Assembly (NCBI RefSeq): GCF_030116705.1
Contig: NZ_JAOTIK010000002.1
Span: forward strand, 434,001 to 498,000
Direction: 5' to 3'
DNA length: 64,000 bases
Origin: Streptomyces sp. ML-6
GTDB taxonomy: Bacteria > Actinomycetota > Actinomycetes > Streptomycetales > Streptomycetaceae
In this document: piece by piece, positions 1 to 7,876 of the stretch
How positions within the stretch are numbered: the first letter of the stretch is position 1
Layout: each line of letters begins with the position of its first letter
Position numbers and translations under genes: made by a program
Notes under the pieces: generated by a model
Seen by the model: the letters and a program-made list of their open reading frames with translations, nothing else
What the model was told of the DNA's origin: nothing
The model's database searches: none

Positions 1-289
1 GGCGGCAGCCGTGCTTCGCCGCGGCCATCGCCAGACGGACGGGGCCCTCGGCCGTAACCGCCCAATCGGATCTGCCGCTCGTGGCGTTGATGACGAAGCG
101 CGGGCCAACCTCGGCCACGACTGCCTCGACGCGCTCGGGGTCCCGCAGGTCGAGGGCGTGCCACGCGACACCCGGAATGCTGCCGGGCCTGGTGGCGAAG
201 GTCGCGGCCGTAGCGTTCCCGGCCGCCACCGCCTGGCGCACCAGTTCGGCGCCCAGGAACCCACTGCCGCCGATGATCAGGGCTGTCAT
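1..289 (-). CDS. NAD-dependent epimerase/reductase, N-terminal part
   Basis: The 5' end of a gene that runs off the left edge; 96 residues are visible. The N-terminus reads MTALIIGGSGFLGAELVRQ, a glycine-rich GxxGxxG dinucleotide-binding loop at residues 7-13, followed by a Rossmann-type beta-alpha unit and the segment FVINATSGRSDW. This resembles RmlD-like dTDP-4-dehydrorhamnose reductases and extended SDR epimerases, which reduce or epimerise nucleotide sugars with NAD(P)H. The catalytic Tyr/Lys part lies outside the window, so the substrate cannot be judged. The start codon is ATG. Confidence 0.8.
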   Translation of the reverse strand, partial: MTALIIGGSGFLGAELVRQAVAAGNATAATFATRPGSIPGVAWHALDLRDPERVEAVVAEVGPRFVINATSGRSDWAVTAEGPVRLAMAAAKHGCR

Positions 290-656
290 GACGCGAAACA
301 GTAAGGGAGGATCCTCACGCCGGGCCTGCTTCGACGCCGGCCGCGGGTGCGGTCACGGCAAGTACCGTCGCCCGGTCCGGGACTTGGCGCGAACCCTCTG
401 ATCGCCCGAGAGGGCACCGGCACCGTGCGGGCCGGGCGTTCTTCGGCCGTGGAAAACTCAGCCGTTCGCCGGCAGCCCTTCCAGGCAATGTGACGCTCCG
501 GTCGGTCGGGGTCGAAGAACGACTTCGAGGTCGTTTCTCGTGGTGGGACGGCTTGGTCGAGGGCAACCGATCAGTTCGTTGTGCGGGGGCTGCTCGGGGC
601 AGCAGGGCACGAAGATGCATGCTCGTCTGAGCACGTGAGCACAGAAAGAATGGCTG
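290..656. other. Intergenic stretch, no convincing gene
   Basis: Several frames are open here on both strands because of the GC content, but none has a ribosome-binding site with a recognisable protein. The base composition is a little lower in GC than in the flanking genes. Nothing further was recognised. Confidence 0.4.
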
Positions 657-857
657 ATGCTTGCTGTCATGGTGGGAGCGTTCGTCGCGGGCTTCGGGAT
701 CTGCCTCTTGGCGAACCTGTGGAACCTCGCAGATCGACTCTTCGATTACTTTTCCCTCATCCGCCCAATAGGGAGTGGGACGTTTCGTCTGGTGGGAGGA
801 GGATGGGTTCTGGTCGGACTTTTCTGGCTCGCAACCGCCCTGCCTGAAGTGTTTTAG
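657..857 (+). CDS. Small two-helix membrane protein, unknown function
   Basis: A 66-residue protein with two hydrophobic segments, about residues 3-22 (VMVGAFVAGFGICLLANLW) and 45-62 (VGGGWVLVGLFWLATALP), separated by a polar loop containing DYFSLIRP. It is predicted to sit in the cytoplasmic membrane as a hairpin. No family was recognised. Codon use is less GC-biased than its neighbours (several T- or A-ending codons), as is common for small accessory genes. It converges on an IS5 remnant, so it could be part of a decayed island. An alternative start five codons downstream (ATG) is possible. Confidence 0.5.
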   Translation: MLAVMVGAFVAGFGICLLANLWNLADRLFDYFSLIRPIGSGTFRLVGGGWVLVGLFWLATALPEVF

Positions 858-958
858 GGCGTCAACTGCGTGAGGCAGCGATGACAGATGAGAACGGCGG
901 CCGTGCCGACGAAGACCAGGAAGTGTTCGGCCCTGCGTTCGTAGCGTTCGATGCGGCC
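854..958 (-). pseudogene. IS5-family transposase, C-terminal remnant
   Basis: About 34 codons ending RIERYERRAEHFLVFVGTAA and then LICHRCLTQLTP. The pattern R-[IL]-x-x-RYERRA...-ALI-C-R-x-L is the C-terminal tail of IS5-family DDE transposases. The rest of the transposase is not recognisable upstream on this strand, so this is a scrap left by deletion or decay. It marks the left part of the window as a site of past insertion. Confidence 0.6.
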
Positions 959-1172
959 TTGCCGCGGTCGGTCGGAGTCGGTCCCCTCCGTGGCCCCTTT
1001 GTGCGGCCCGGAGGCTGACGGAGTCCATGGCGCACCGGAGCCGGGCCAACTCGCCCCGGGCGCCGAGTTCGTCGAGGTGGAGTCGCCCAACGGCAACGCT
1101 TCAGGCACGGGCGAACACCGTCAAGAGGATGGGGCTGCGGGTGGCTGAGGCGGGGGCCCGGTGGCGGAGGGA

Positions 1173-1589
1173 TCAGGGGTGGGGGTGGGAGCCGTGGGCG
1201 GGCTGGGGCCTGGAGGGAGGGCGGTGGTGGTGGCGGTGGTGGGGCCCCCACCGAGGACGGTCGGGCTGCCGGGGCCGGACCTGTGACGGGGCCGGGGGCG
1301 GCGGGCCCGGTGGCGGGGGCGGCGGCGGCTCCACCGCAGGCAGCAGCGGGCCGTCCGCGCGCAGCCGGGCAATGGTCAACTCGGCGCGACGGCGTGCGAT
1401 CGGGCCGTCGTCGCGTTCATGGACGAGCCGGATACCGAGCTGGCCGAGGTTCTCCACCATGACCAGCCGGTAGCCGAGCGCGTGGGCGATCTCCTCGATC
1501 CGACGCCGCCTCGCGGCTGTGACATGACCGATCCGTAACTCGACGCGGCCGCGGCCGTCGAAACTCGCGCGTATCTCGTCGTCCTTCAC
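1173..1589 (-). CDS. Conserved-looking hypothetical protein with Pro-rich tail
   Basis: A 138-residue protein. The N-terminal 85 residues look like a folded domain (KDDEIRASFDGRGRVELRI..., then RRRRIEEIAHALGYRLVMVE), and the rest is low-complexity Pro/His/Arg sequence (PPPPPPPG and HHRHHH runs). The GTG start is chosen because GGAGCGGAG lies just upstream at normal spacing. The frame stays open further 5', but that extension has poor coding character. No family is recognised. The Pro/His tail may be real or may be read-through of GC-rich DNA. Confidence 0.45.
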   Translation of the reverse strand: MKDDEIRASFDGRGRVELRIGHVTAARRRRIEEIAHALGYRLVMVENLGQLGIRLVHERDDGPIARRRAELTIARLRADGPLLPAVEPPPPPPPGPPPPAPSQVRPRQPDRPRWGPHHRHHHRPPSRPQPAHGSHPHP

Positions 1590-1878
1590 CCTGACTCCGC
1601 TCCCGGGAAAGATCGGTATCGCTCCAGCCGCTCCGCACCACGATCGTCGCACGCCGCCTGTCTCCCGCGAGTACAGATGAATATCCGGCCGGTCCGCCGC
1701 AAGGTGCCACAACTTGTGTGGTGTTGCCCTGTGCCCCGCCCGTGCTCTGCGCTCTGCGTTCTGTGGCGGAGTGGAGAGATGCGGTTTGAGGTTGTTCGGC
1801 AATGGCTGCCGCAGCGCGGCGTCCGGCACCGCATCGCCCGCATCCCCATCTGCTACCGCAGGCTGTCCGTTCCCTTCA

Positions 1879-2310
1879 CTACTCGGCACTCAGAATCATG
1901 AAGCTCTCCGGGTTCGGTACGGGGGTGAATCCGGCCTTCGCGTAGACCTCGTGCGCGTCGAGGGTCGACAGGAGAACGCGCTTGAGTCGATAGGGAGCAA
2001 GATGGTCACGAACCGCTGTCACAAGCCACGTCCCGAGCCCCTTGCCCCGGTGGGCGGGGGCGACGTAGACGTCGCAAAGCCAAGCGAAGGTGGCCCGGTC
2101 GGTGACCACGCGAGCGTAGGCGGCCTGGTTGCCGTCGGCGTCGTAGAGGGCGAAGTTCAGCGAACCGCGTATCGACCCCTCGACAGTCTTCCGAGTGCGC
2201 CCCAGGGCCCAGAACGCATCCGTCGAGAGCCAACGGTGCACCAGTTCCACGTCGAGTCGATCCGGGTCCGTCGAGAACTCGTACCCGTTGTTTCCACCAC
2301 CGGCGATCAT
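1879..2310 (-). CDS. GNAT family N-acetyltransferase
   Basis: A 143-residue protein of the length usual for a single GNAT domain. It transfers an acetyl group from acetyl-CoA to an amine; the acceptor is unknown. Motif A with the acetyl-CoA pyrophosphate loop is visible as VYVAPAHRGKGLGTWLV (consensus R/Q-x-x-G-x-G/A), preceded by the beta strand FAWLCDVYV. The C-terminal part DAHEVYAKAGFTPV matches the family's HxxYxKxGF element. The gene is divergent from the SUKH-4 gene, and a 6-bp inverted repeat lies in the shared upstream region. Confidence 0.88.
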   Translation of the reverse strand: MIAGGGNNGYEFSTDPDRLDVELVHRWLSTDAFWALGRTRKTVEGSIRGSLNFALYDADGNQAAYARVVTDRATFAWLCDVYVAPAHRGKGLGTWLVTAVRDHLAPYRLKRVLLSTLDAHEVYAKAGFTPVPNPESFMILSAE

Positions 2311-2333
2311 GGAGCGGCAGCGTATCCCGTTGT

Positions 2334-2350
2334 ACTTGGTTTTTCCAAGT
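2334..2350. promoter_or_regulatory. Inverted repeat between GNAT and SUKH-4 genes
   Basis: ACTTGG-TTTTT-CCAAGT, a perfect 6-bp inverted repeat with a T5 spacer, in the divergent intergenic region. It could be an operator. It could also be a weak hairpin, but it has no downstream U-run on either strand. No regulator is encoded next to it. Confidence 0.35.
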
Positions 2351-2465
2351 GGTTGTCGCGCCGAATGAGATGACTCCTGAAGGCCGTCCCGCGAGTGCGG
2401 CCGTGTCTTGGCCCGAGGTCGGCTCGGTAGGGTCGGAACCGCAACCGACGGAAGAGGAACGTCCG

Positions 2466-3026
2466 ATGGTGACGTACGGCCGGCTGACCGAGTGGGCCGG
2501 CCCGGGACATGTCACGCGAGCCGGGCGGGACGTCGTGGCCGGCTGGTGGATCCCGGGGTTCATGAAGGCACAGCTCGTCGAGGTGGGCATCCCGGTGACT
2601 CCACGTCTTATCGGGCGATCCGTGATGCAGAGCGGGGCTGATCCGGTCCTGCTCACGTCCCGTGGTCCGCTCTACCGCCTCACGGAGGAGACCGACTCCG
2701 GTTCACCGGCTGAACGCTCATGGTTCGGGGCCGAGCCTGAGACCGGCGTGGTCCACTTCGTCCTGCCGGATGGGGAGGCGTGGTTCGCCAACTCGGGTGT
2801 CGACGTGTGGCTCGACGCCCTTCACCGTTACGGCAGCCGCGTCACGGTATTGGAGCTTCTCGGCGAGCCGGACGGCCCCGAGGAGTACCTCTCCGAGGAG
2901 GAAGAAGAGCGGGCTTTCGCCGAACTGAACCGACTGGCCGAGGAGCTGAAGGAGATCGACCCAGTGGCCTTCAACGGCTACGAGGGGTTTCTCTGGCCGG
3001 GGCTCCTGGACCGCTGGCTCTACTGA
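2466..3026 (+). CDS. SUKH-4 family immunity-type protein
   Basis: A 186-residue protein starting at MVTYGRLTEW. This ATG is chosen over an upstream in-frame start because GGAAGAGGAA lies 7 bases before it. The central PLYRLTEETDSG and TGVVHFVLPDGEAWFANSGV strands and the C-terminal FLWPGLLDRWLY match the SUKH-4 group of the SUKH superfamily. Members are immunity proteins for polymorphic toxins, or orphan modules of that type. No toxin gene adjoins it, so it is best described as an orphan immunity gene. An acidic run, EEYLSEEEEERAFAEL, precedes the last helix. Confidence 0.75.
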   Translation: MVTYGRLTEWAGPGHVTRAGRDVVAGWWIPGFMKAQLVEVGIPVTPRLIGRSVMQSGADPVLLTSRGPLYRLTEETDSGSPAERSWFGAEPETGVVHFVLPDGEAWFANSGVDVWLDALHRYGSRVTVLELLGEPDGPEEYLSEEEEERAFAELNRLAEELKEIDPVAFNGYEGFLWPGLLDRWLY

Positions 3027-3386
3027 CCCCGGCGCCCCGCGCCTGATGAATCGCTACGGCAACAGCCGGGTGTTCTTCGGCGGCTTCCTGCTGGCGATCG
3101 TGGCCTACGGATGCGTGAGGTCGTTACGGTTGCCGTCGGCCGGGCCGGCGGCGCGCGGGATGCCGAACCCGACGCTCGGCTTTGGGCCCACGGTCGATCG
3201 CCCCGGAAGCTCGAACAGGTACCTCAGCCGCCCCCGGTGGTTGCGGCCGGTTCCGCCGGGCGGGCCCGGGCACGGCTCTGTGCGGGCAGGAACGGGGTGG
3301 CCCGTGAGGAGCGCGCCGTATCGGCAGGGGTACCGCCGCCGCATCCGCACTCGCGCTCTCGCGTCGGGCGGCGATGGAGTCAGTCG
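3027..3386. other. Intergenic stretch with no supported gene
   Basis: A short frame beginning MNRYGNSRVFFGGFLLAIVA could encode a membrane segment, but it runs on into arginine/proline-rich sequence typical of spurious high-GC frames and has no clear ribosome-binding site. Nothing else is recognised between the convergent SUKH-4 and DUF2004 genes. Confidence 0.35.
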
Positions 3387-3893
3387 TCAGCTTTCCCAGT
3401 CGACGGAAACCACCGCTCCGTCCCGGGTCAGTTTGACGGCAAGTATTTGATCGCTGAGCTCGGGATCGAACACGTAGTCCAAGATGACAGGGGGTCCGTC
3501 GGACACTCCGCTCAGCCACAGGCCGACACCGCTCAGACGCATGGCGGCGGCGAAGGGATCGGCTCCGACCTCTTCGCCGGCCGCGTCCCGCACGAGGCGG
3601 GCAACCGTCTCGCTGTCTTCCAGCTCCTCGATGTGGTGGTCGACGAAGGAGCGGTCCTCGCGCAGGTACGCGCGCAGCGCCGGGCGGGCCGTTGCGTCGA
3701 GGGTCGGCAGGTCGGAGAGGCGTGCGGCAAGCGCGTCCAGCTCCTCGTGGTCCGGCTCGCCGGACGGTCCGGCCCACAGCCGGGCCTCGACCTCGGCGTC
3801 CCCGAGTCGCGCAGCGCCTTCCCAAACGACACCCGCGCCGTCCAGCGCCCTTGTTTCCACGCGCCCGAAGTGGGCGTGCTCCATGGCCTTCAC
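3387..3893 (-). CDS. DUF2004 domain-containing protein
   Basis: A 168-residue, strongly acidic, soluble protein. The C-terminal block LDYVFDPELSDQILAVKL...VSVDWES is the signature of DUF2004, a family of unknown biochemical role often found near polymorphic-toxin immunity genes and as orphan copies. A helical middle (EDSETVARLVRDAAGEEVGA) precedes it. The GTG start has GGTGA six bases upstream; an ATG three codons later is an alternative. It converges with the SUKH-4 gene 360 bases away, so both could be relics of an immunity island (inference). Confidence 0.75.
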   Translation of the reverse strand: MKAMEHAHFGRVETRALDGAGVVWEGAARLGDAEVEARLWAGPSGEPDHEELDALAARLSDLPTLDATARPALRAYLREDRSFVDHHIEELEDSETVARLVRDAAGEEVGADPFAAAMRLSGVGLWLSGVSDGPPVILDYVFDPELSDQILAVKLTRDGAVVSVDWES

Positions 3894-4014
3894 GAGAGGT
3901 CACCATTTCTCTTGCCGCACTGGATGCGGGCAACTCCGTAGACCGGCTTCACCGTAGCGGGGACCTCTGACATCGACAGCGGCTCGCCGGGGGGTGCGGG
4001 CCGGCCCCCCGTGT

Positions 4015-4878
4015 TCAGTCGGGCAGGCCGCGCAGGAAATCACGGATCAGCGCCGCGCTCCGCATCCGCCGGGTGGTGAACGGGAAGTGGCCCGCGTCGA
4101 GCAGGTGGATCCGGGCGTCGGGCAGGTCGCGGGCGAACGCGCGGGCGCCGTCCGGGCCGAAGATGTCGTCGCCGCGGCCCCAGACCGCCAGCAGTGGCGG
4201 CCGGTGCGTGCGCAGGTACTGCTGCCATTCGGCGTAGCGGGGCGGGTTGGTGCCGTAGTCCAGGAACAGGTCGAGCTGGATCTCGTGGTTGCCCGGCCGG
4301 TCCAGCAGTGCCTGGTCGTGCAGCGCCTGCGACGGGTCCACCAGCGTGGTGTCCGGGACGCCGTGGGTGTACTGCCAGTGCGTGGCCTCGGCGGTGAACA
4401 TGCCGCGCAGCGCGTCGCGGTTCTCGGTGGACGGGTCGGCCCAGTAGCTGCGAATCGACTTCCAGAACGGTGTCAGGCCGTCCTCGTAGGCGTTGCCGTT
4501 CTGCGTGACGATGCCGGTGATCCGCTCGGGGTGGCGCAGTGCCAGGCGGAATCCGACGGGCGCGCCGTAGTCGTGGACGTGGAGCGCGTACCGGGTGATG
4601 TCCAGCTCCTCCAGCAGCGCGTCCACCGTGTCCGCCAGGTGGTCGAAGGTGTAGTCCCACGCGTCGGCGGGCGGCGCGGAGCTGAGGCCGAAGCCGGGGT
4701 AGTCCGGCGCGATCAGGTGGAACTCGTCGGACAGGTCGGCCATCAGGTCCCGGTAGATCACCGAGGACGTCGGAAAGCCGTGCAGCAGGACGAGCGTGGG
4801 TGCGGTCGGGTCGCCGGCCTCGCGGTAGAAGACGTCGAGCCCGTCGATCCGGACGGTGTGGTGGCGCACTGCGGTCAT
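4015..4878 (-). CDS. Alpha/beta hydrolase (epoxide hydrolase/dehalogenase-like)
   Basis: A 287-residue cytoplasmic hydrolase. It has an LLHGFPTSS oxyanion-hole loop near residues 31-39 and a nucleophile elbow VHDYGAPVGF with Asp103, the position of the catalytic Asp in epoxide hydrolases and haloalkane dehalogenases. It also has an AVWGRGDDIFGP acid region and the catalytic His264 in AGHFPF. An Asp nucleophile argues for an ester intermediate of the EH/HAD type rather than a Ser esterase. The ATG follows GGAGAAG. The substrate is unknown. It is divergent from a CGNR zinc-finger gene whose product may regulate it; a palindrome lies 17 bases upstream of the start. Confidence 0.88.
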   Translation of the reverse strand: MTAVRHHTVRIDGLDVFYREAGDPTAPTLVLLHGFPTSSVIYRDLMADLSDEFHLIAPDYPGFGLSSAPPADAWDYTFDHLADTVDALLEELDITRYALHVHDYGAPVGFRLALRHPERITGIVTQNGNAYEDGLTPFWKSIRSYWADPSTENRDALRGMFTAEATHWQYTHGVPDTTLVDPSQALHDQALLDRPGNHEIQLDLFLDYGTNPPRYAEWQQYLRTHRPPLLAVWGRGDDIFGPDGARAFARDLPDARIHLLDAGHFPFTTRRMRSAALIRDFLRGLPD

Positions 4879-4894
4879 GATCTTCTCCAACCAT

Positions 4895-4908
4895 CTAAAT
4901 TCATTTAG
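4895..4908. promoter_or_regulatory. Palindromic operator candidate, CTAAAT-TC-ATTTAG
   Basis: A perfect 6-bp inverted repeat with a 2-bp spacer, AT-rich in an otherwise GC-rich region, just upstream of the hydrolase start. Three copies of a CCGGTTGA-type element (4910-4917, and less perfectly 4948-4955 and 4967-4974) also lie between the divergent genes. It is likely a binding site for the divergently encoded CGNR protein or another repressor. Confidence 0.5.
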
Positions 4909-4975
4909 CCGGTTGACGGCCGGATCACCGTAAGACGGCCACGACCAACCGGTCAAGTGCGTTTTACCGGTTGAG

Positions 4976-4981
4976 TAGACT
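4976..4981 (+). promoter_or_regulatory. -10 box of a leaderless promoter (TAGACT)
   Basis: TAGACT ends seven bases before the ATG of the CGNR gene, the spacing expected when transcription starts at the A of the start codon. No Shine-Dalgarno sequence is present, which supports leaderless translation and fixes that start codon. No good -35 is seen. Confidence 0.5.
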
Positions 4982-4988
4982 GTGCGAC

Positions 4989-5510
4989 ATGACACGCCCG
5001 CTCACCGGCGAACCCCTGGCCCTGGACCTGGTCAATTCCGTCTGGGTGGACCACGGCCGCCGCCTCGACCAGTTCGACGAGCCCGACGGGTTGGAGAGCT
5101 GGCTCGCCGACCACGACATGTCAGGCACCGTCGACGCCGACAGCGACACCATCCGCGACGCGTTGGTGCAGGCCCGGTCCGCGCTGCGGGCCGCGCTGGA
5201 GGACGGCGACGACGGCCCGCTCAACGGTGTCCTCGCCCACGGCTTCCACCGGCCCGGACTGCGCGGCGGGGCGCCGCTGGTCGCCACCGTCGTGGACGAC
5301 CCTGCCTGGCTGCCCGCCTGGACCGCCGCCGCCGACCTGGTCCGCCTGCTCACCGAACGGCCCGACCGCGTCCGCCACTGCGCGCGCCCCGGGTGTGTCC
5401 TGTGGTTCTACGACGTCAGCAAGAACGGCTCCCGCCGCTGGTGCTCGATGGAGGTCTGCGGCAACCGCGCCAAGTCCGAGCGCTTCCAGAAGTCGCACCC
5501 GCGACGGTAG
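4989..5510 (+). CDS. CGNR zinc-finger domain protein (putative regulator)
   Basis: A 173-residue protein with an N-terminal ABATE-type stress-related domain (GEPLALDLVNSVWVD...) and a C-terminal CGNR zinc finger. The zinc ligands are in CARPGCVLWFYDVS and RRWCSMEVCGNRAK, giving the pattern C-x4-C...C-x4-C followed by GNR. CGNR proteins are treated as transcription regulators, though few have been studied. The start is leaderless (see the -10 box). A second CGNR gene in this window has the same divergent arrangement with an enzyme. The C-terminus ERFQKSHPRR is basic, consistent with nucleic-acid binding. Confidence 0.88.
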   Translation: MTRPLTGEPLALDLVNSVWVDHGRRLDQFDEPDGLESWLADHDMSGTVDADSDTIRDALVQARSALRAALEDGDDGPLNGVLAHGFHRPGLRGGAPLVATVVDDPAWLPAWTAAADLVRLLTERPDRVRHCARPGCVLWFYDVSKNGSRRWCSMEVCGNRAKSERFQKSHPRR

Positions 5511-5753
5511 AGAGGGGACCGGTACGAGGGGGCCGGTACGAGGCGGCAGTCGGTGCCCGCGGTTGTTGTTGTCGTCGGCCACGGTGCGGTCCGCCCCCGG
5601 CACGCTCCGTTCCCCGGGGCGGATGACGGCGGCGCACCGGGCCCCGGCGCGGTGACCTTGCGGATCACGGCCCGTGGAAGCACGGGAGTTGGAGCGGGAC
5701 AGTCGGAGCCACCTGTCGCGAAGGCGGCCCGGAGCCGCCCCTCGGTCGTCTTC

Positions 5754-5759
5754 TAGGGT
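5754..5759 (+). promoter_or_regulatory. -10 box of a leaderless promoter (TAGGGT)
   Basis: TAGGGT lies seven bases before the ATG of the pyridoxamine-oxidase-like gene, which lacks a ribosome-binding site. This supports the chosen start over an in-frame ATG 93 bases upstream. Confidence 0.45.
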
Positions 5760-5766
5760 GGTCCGC

Positions 5767-6432
5767 ATGACGATCCACACGGGAGCCGCCGGCCTGCTCT
5801 TCGAATCCCTCCGGGCGGACGCCCTCACCGACCCGGACCAGCTGCGCGAGCTCTACCCGAACCCGAACCCGAACTCGCTCCGCAAGGAGACCGACCATCT
5901 GACCGAGGAGGCCCGGGCGTTGATCGGCTGTTCCTCGCTGGTGTTCATCGGCAGTGCGGACGCCGGGGGCCGGGCGGACGTGACGCCGCGTGGCGGCCCG
6001 GCCGGATTCGTCTCGGTGCTGGACGAACGGACCCTGGTGATCCCCGACGCGACCGGCAACAAGCGGCTCGACACCATGCACAACGTGTTGGAGACCGGAC
6101 ACCTCGGGCTGCTCTTCCTCGTCCCCGGCCGCCCGACCACACTGCGCGTCAATGGCCGCGCCTGCATCTCGGCGCGCCCGGAGCTGCTCGCCCGGCTCAC
6201 TCCCGTCGGAAAGCCGCCGGTCACGGCGCTCGTGGTGCAGGTCGAGCAGGTCTATCCGCACTGCCCGAAGTCGCTGATGCGCGCCGACGCCTGGCGGCCG
6301 GAGCAGTGGGTGCCCGCCGACGCCCAGCCCACCAGCGCCGAGGTGACGCTGGCCCAGCTGAACCTGCCGGACCTGACCGTCGAGCAGGTCGAGGAGGCCG
6401 AGCGCGAGTCGCTGCGTCTGCGTTACGAGTGA
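5767..6432 (+). CDS. FMN-binding pyridoxamine 5'-phosphate oxidase-like protein
   Basis: A 221-residue split-barrel flavoprotein of the PPOX group related to mycobacterial MSMEG_1061-type proteins. Visible elements are SLVFIGSADAGGRADVTPRG (FMN phosphate region), GFVSVLDERTLVIPDATGNKR and the GLLFLVPGRPTTLRVNGRA strands, then VQVEQVYPHCPKSLMRADAW. The family binds FMN or F420-type cofactors and reduces small molecules; the actual substrate is unknown. A short NPNPN repeat occurs near residue 35. The C-terminal helix QVEEAERESLRLRYE is charged. It is probably expressed alone from the leaderless promoter. Confidence 0.85.
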   Translation: MTIHTGAAGLLFESLRADALTDPDQLRELYPNPNPNSLRKETDHLTEEARALIGCSSLVFIGSADAGGRADVTPRGGPAGFVSVLDERTLVIPDATGNKRLDTMHNVLETGHLGLLFLVPGRPTTLRVNGRACISARPELLARLTPVGKPPVTALVVQVEQVYPHCPKSLMRADAWRPEQWVPADAQPTSAEVTLAQLNLPDLTVEQVEEAERESLRLRYE

Positions 6433-6705
6433 ATTCGGGCCGTATCCCTCCTCGAAGGTGCCGCCCGGCGGGGAGACCCGTTCGCCACTCCGGCCCCGAA
6501 CTCCTCCTCTCGTGCCATGAGTTGATAGAACTTGACGCGTCCTGTCCGAGCTGGTCGGCGTAGGCGCATGTCACTGCGAACGATGGCAGGCTTCTTCGTG
6601 ACCGGCTCACCGCTCACCCACTCGTCCGCACCCGGACGTGCGCCCCGGACACCGTCCGACGGCCTGTTCCTGCCGGTGCACCCCACTTCCGAGAAGGGCT
6701 CCGCC

Positions 6706-7725
6706 ATGCCATCTCCCGCTTCCACGAAACGAACCGTCGCAGCGGTGCACGCCGCTCCGGTGTTCATGGACACCGAGGCGACCGTCGACAAGGTCGTCCG
6801 CTTCGTCGAGCAGGCCGGCCGGGAAGGCATCGACCTGCTGGTGTTTCCCGAGACCTTCGTGCCCGGTTACCCGTACTGGATCGAGGCCTACGCCCCGCTG
6901 GACCAGCAGGGGGCCAACGCCGCCTACGCCGAGGCGTCCGTCGAGGTGCCCGGTCCGCAGATCGCCCGGGTCCAAGCCGCTTGTGCCCGCGCCGGGGCCG
7001 GCGTCGTCCTCGGTGTCAGCGAACGGCTCTCGGGGACCCGCACGTGTTTCAACAGCCAGGTCTTCGTCGAGCCCGACGGCACCCTCCTCGGCGTCCACCG
7101 CAAGCTCCAGCCCACCTACGCCGAACGGATCGTGTGGGCCCAGGGCGGCGGCGCCACCCTCAGCGTCTTCGACAGCGCCCTGGGCCGGATCGGCGGCCTG
7201 GCCTGCTGGGAACACACCATGAACCTGGCCCGGCAGTCCCTGATCACCCAGGGACAGCAGATCCACGCGGCGGCATGGCCCGGCCTGTCCACCATGGCCG
7301 GCTTCGAGGCCGTCGCCGACATCCAGATCGACGCCATGATGAAGACCCACGCGCTCACGGCTCAGGCGTTCGTCGTCTCCGCCGGGAACCCGGTGGACGA
7401 GACGTGCCTGCGGTGGATGGAGTCCACTGTCGGACCGCAGAAGCACATCACCGCGGGCGGCGGCTGGTCGGCCGTGATCCATCCCTTCAACCAGTACCTC
7501 GCCGGCCCGCACACCGGCGCCGAGGAGAAGCTCGTCACCGCCGAGATCGACCTCGCCGACATCGACGCCGTCAAGGTCTGGGTCGACTCCCGCGGCCACT
7601 ACGCACGGCCGGAGATCCTCGGCCTGCGGGTCGACCGGCGCCCGCTCTGGCATGACGAAGGACCCCGCGAATGGCCTGCCGCCCCGAGCGACGGCACCAC
7701 CGCCCCGGCGGCCGAAACGACCTGA
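6706..7725 (+). CDS. Nitrilase / carbon-nitrogen hydrolase
   Basis: A 339-residue cytoplasmic enzyme that hydrolyses nitriles to carboxylic acids plus ammonia. The nitrilase triad is present: Glu49 in LLVFPETFVPGYP, Lys133 in VHRKLQPTYAER and Cys167 in GGLACWEHTMN. The WEHTMNL extension after Cys and the Pro-Gly-Tyr-Pro block after Glu are typical of true nitrilases (aliphatic or aromatic branch) rather than amidases. GAAGGG lies 7 bases before the ATG; an upstream in-frame start is not favoured. The C-terminal 25 residues are Pro/Ala-rich. It is followed 150 bases later by the copper cluster but is probably unrelated to it. Confidence 0.92.
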   Translation: MPSPASTKRTVAAVHAAPVFMDTEATVDKVVRFVEQAGREGIDLLVFPETFVPGYPYWIEAYAPLDQQGANAAYAEASVEVPGPQIARVQAACARAGAGVVLGVSERLSGTRTCFNSQVFVEPDGTLLGVHRKLQPTYAERIVWAQGGGATLSVFDSALGRIGGLACWEHTMNLARQSLITQGQQIHAAAWPGLSTMAGFEAVADIQIDAMMKTHALTAQAFVVSAGNPVDETCLRWMESTVGPQKHITAGGGWSAVIHPFNQYLAGPHTGAEEKLVTAEIDLADIDAVKVWVDSRGHYARPEILGLRVDRRPLWHDEGPREWPAAPSDGTTAPAAETT

Positions 7726-7876
7726 GCGGACGGCATCGGCTCCCGCCCCCGCCGGTCGGCAGAACCCGCCCCCGCCCCGTGACCCGCGTCACACCGCGGG
7801 TGCGGGAACTCGCGCACCTCTCGCACCGACTCCTGTACGTCACCGTCCCCACCGGTCCACGTATGAGGAAGATTCG

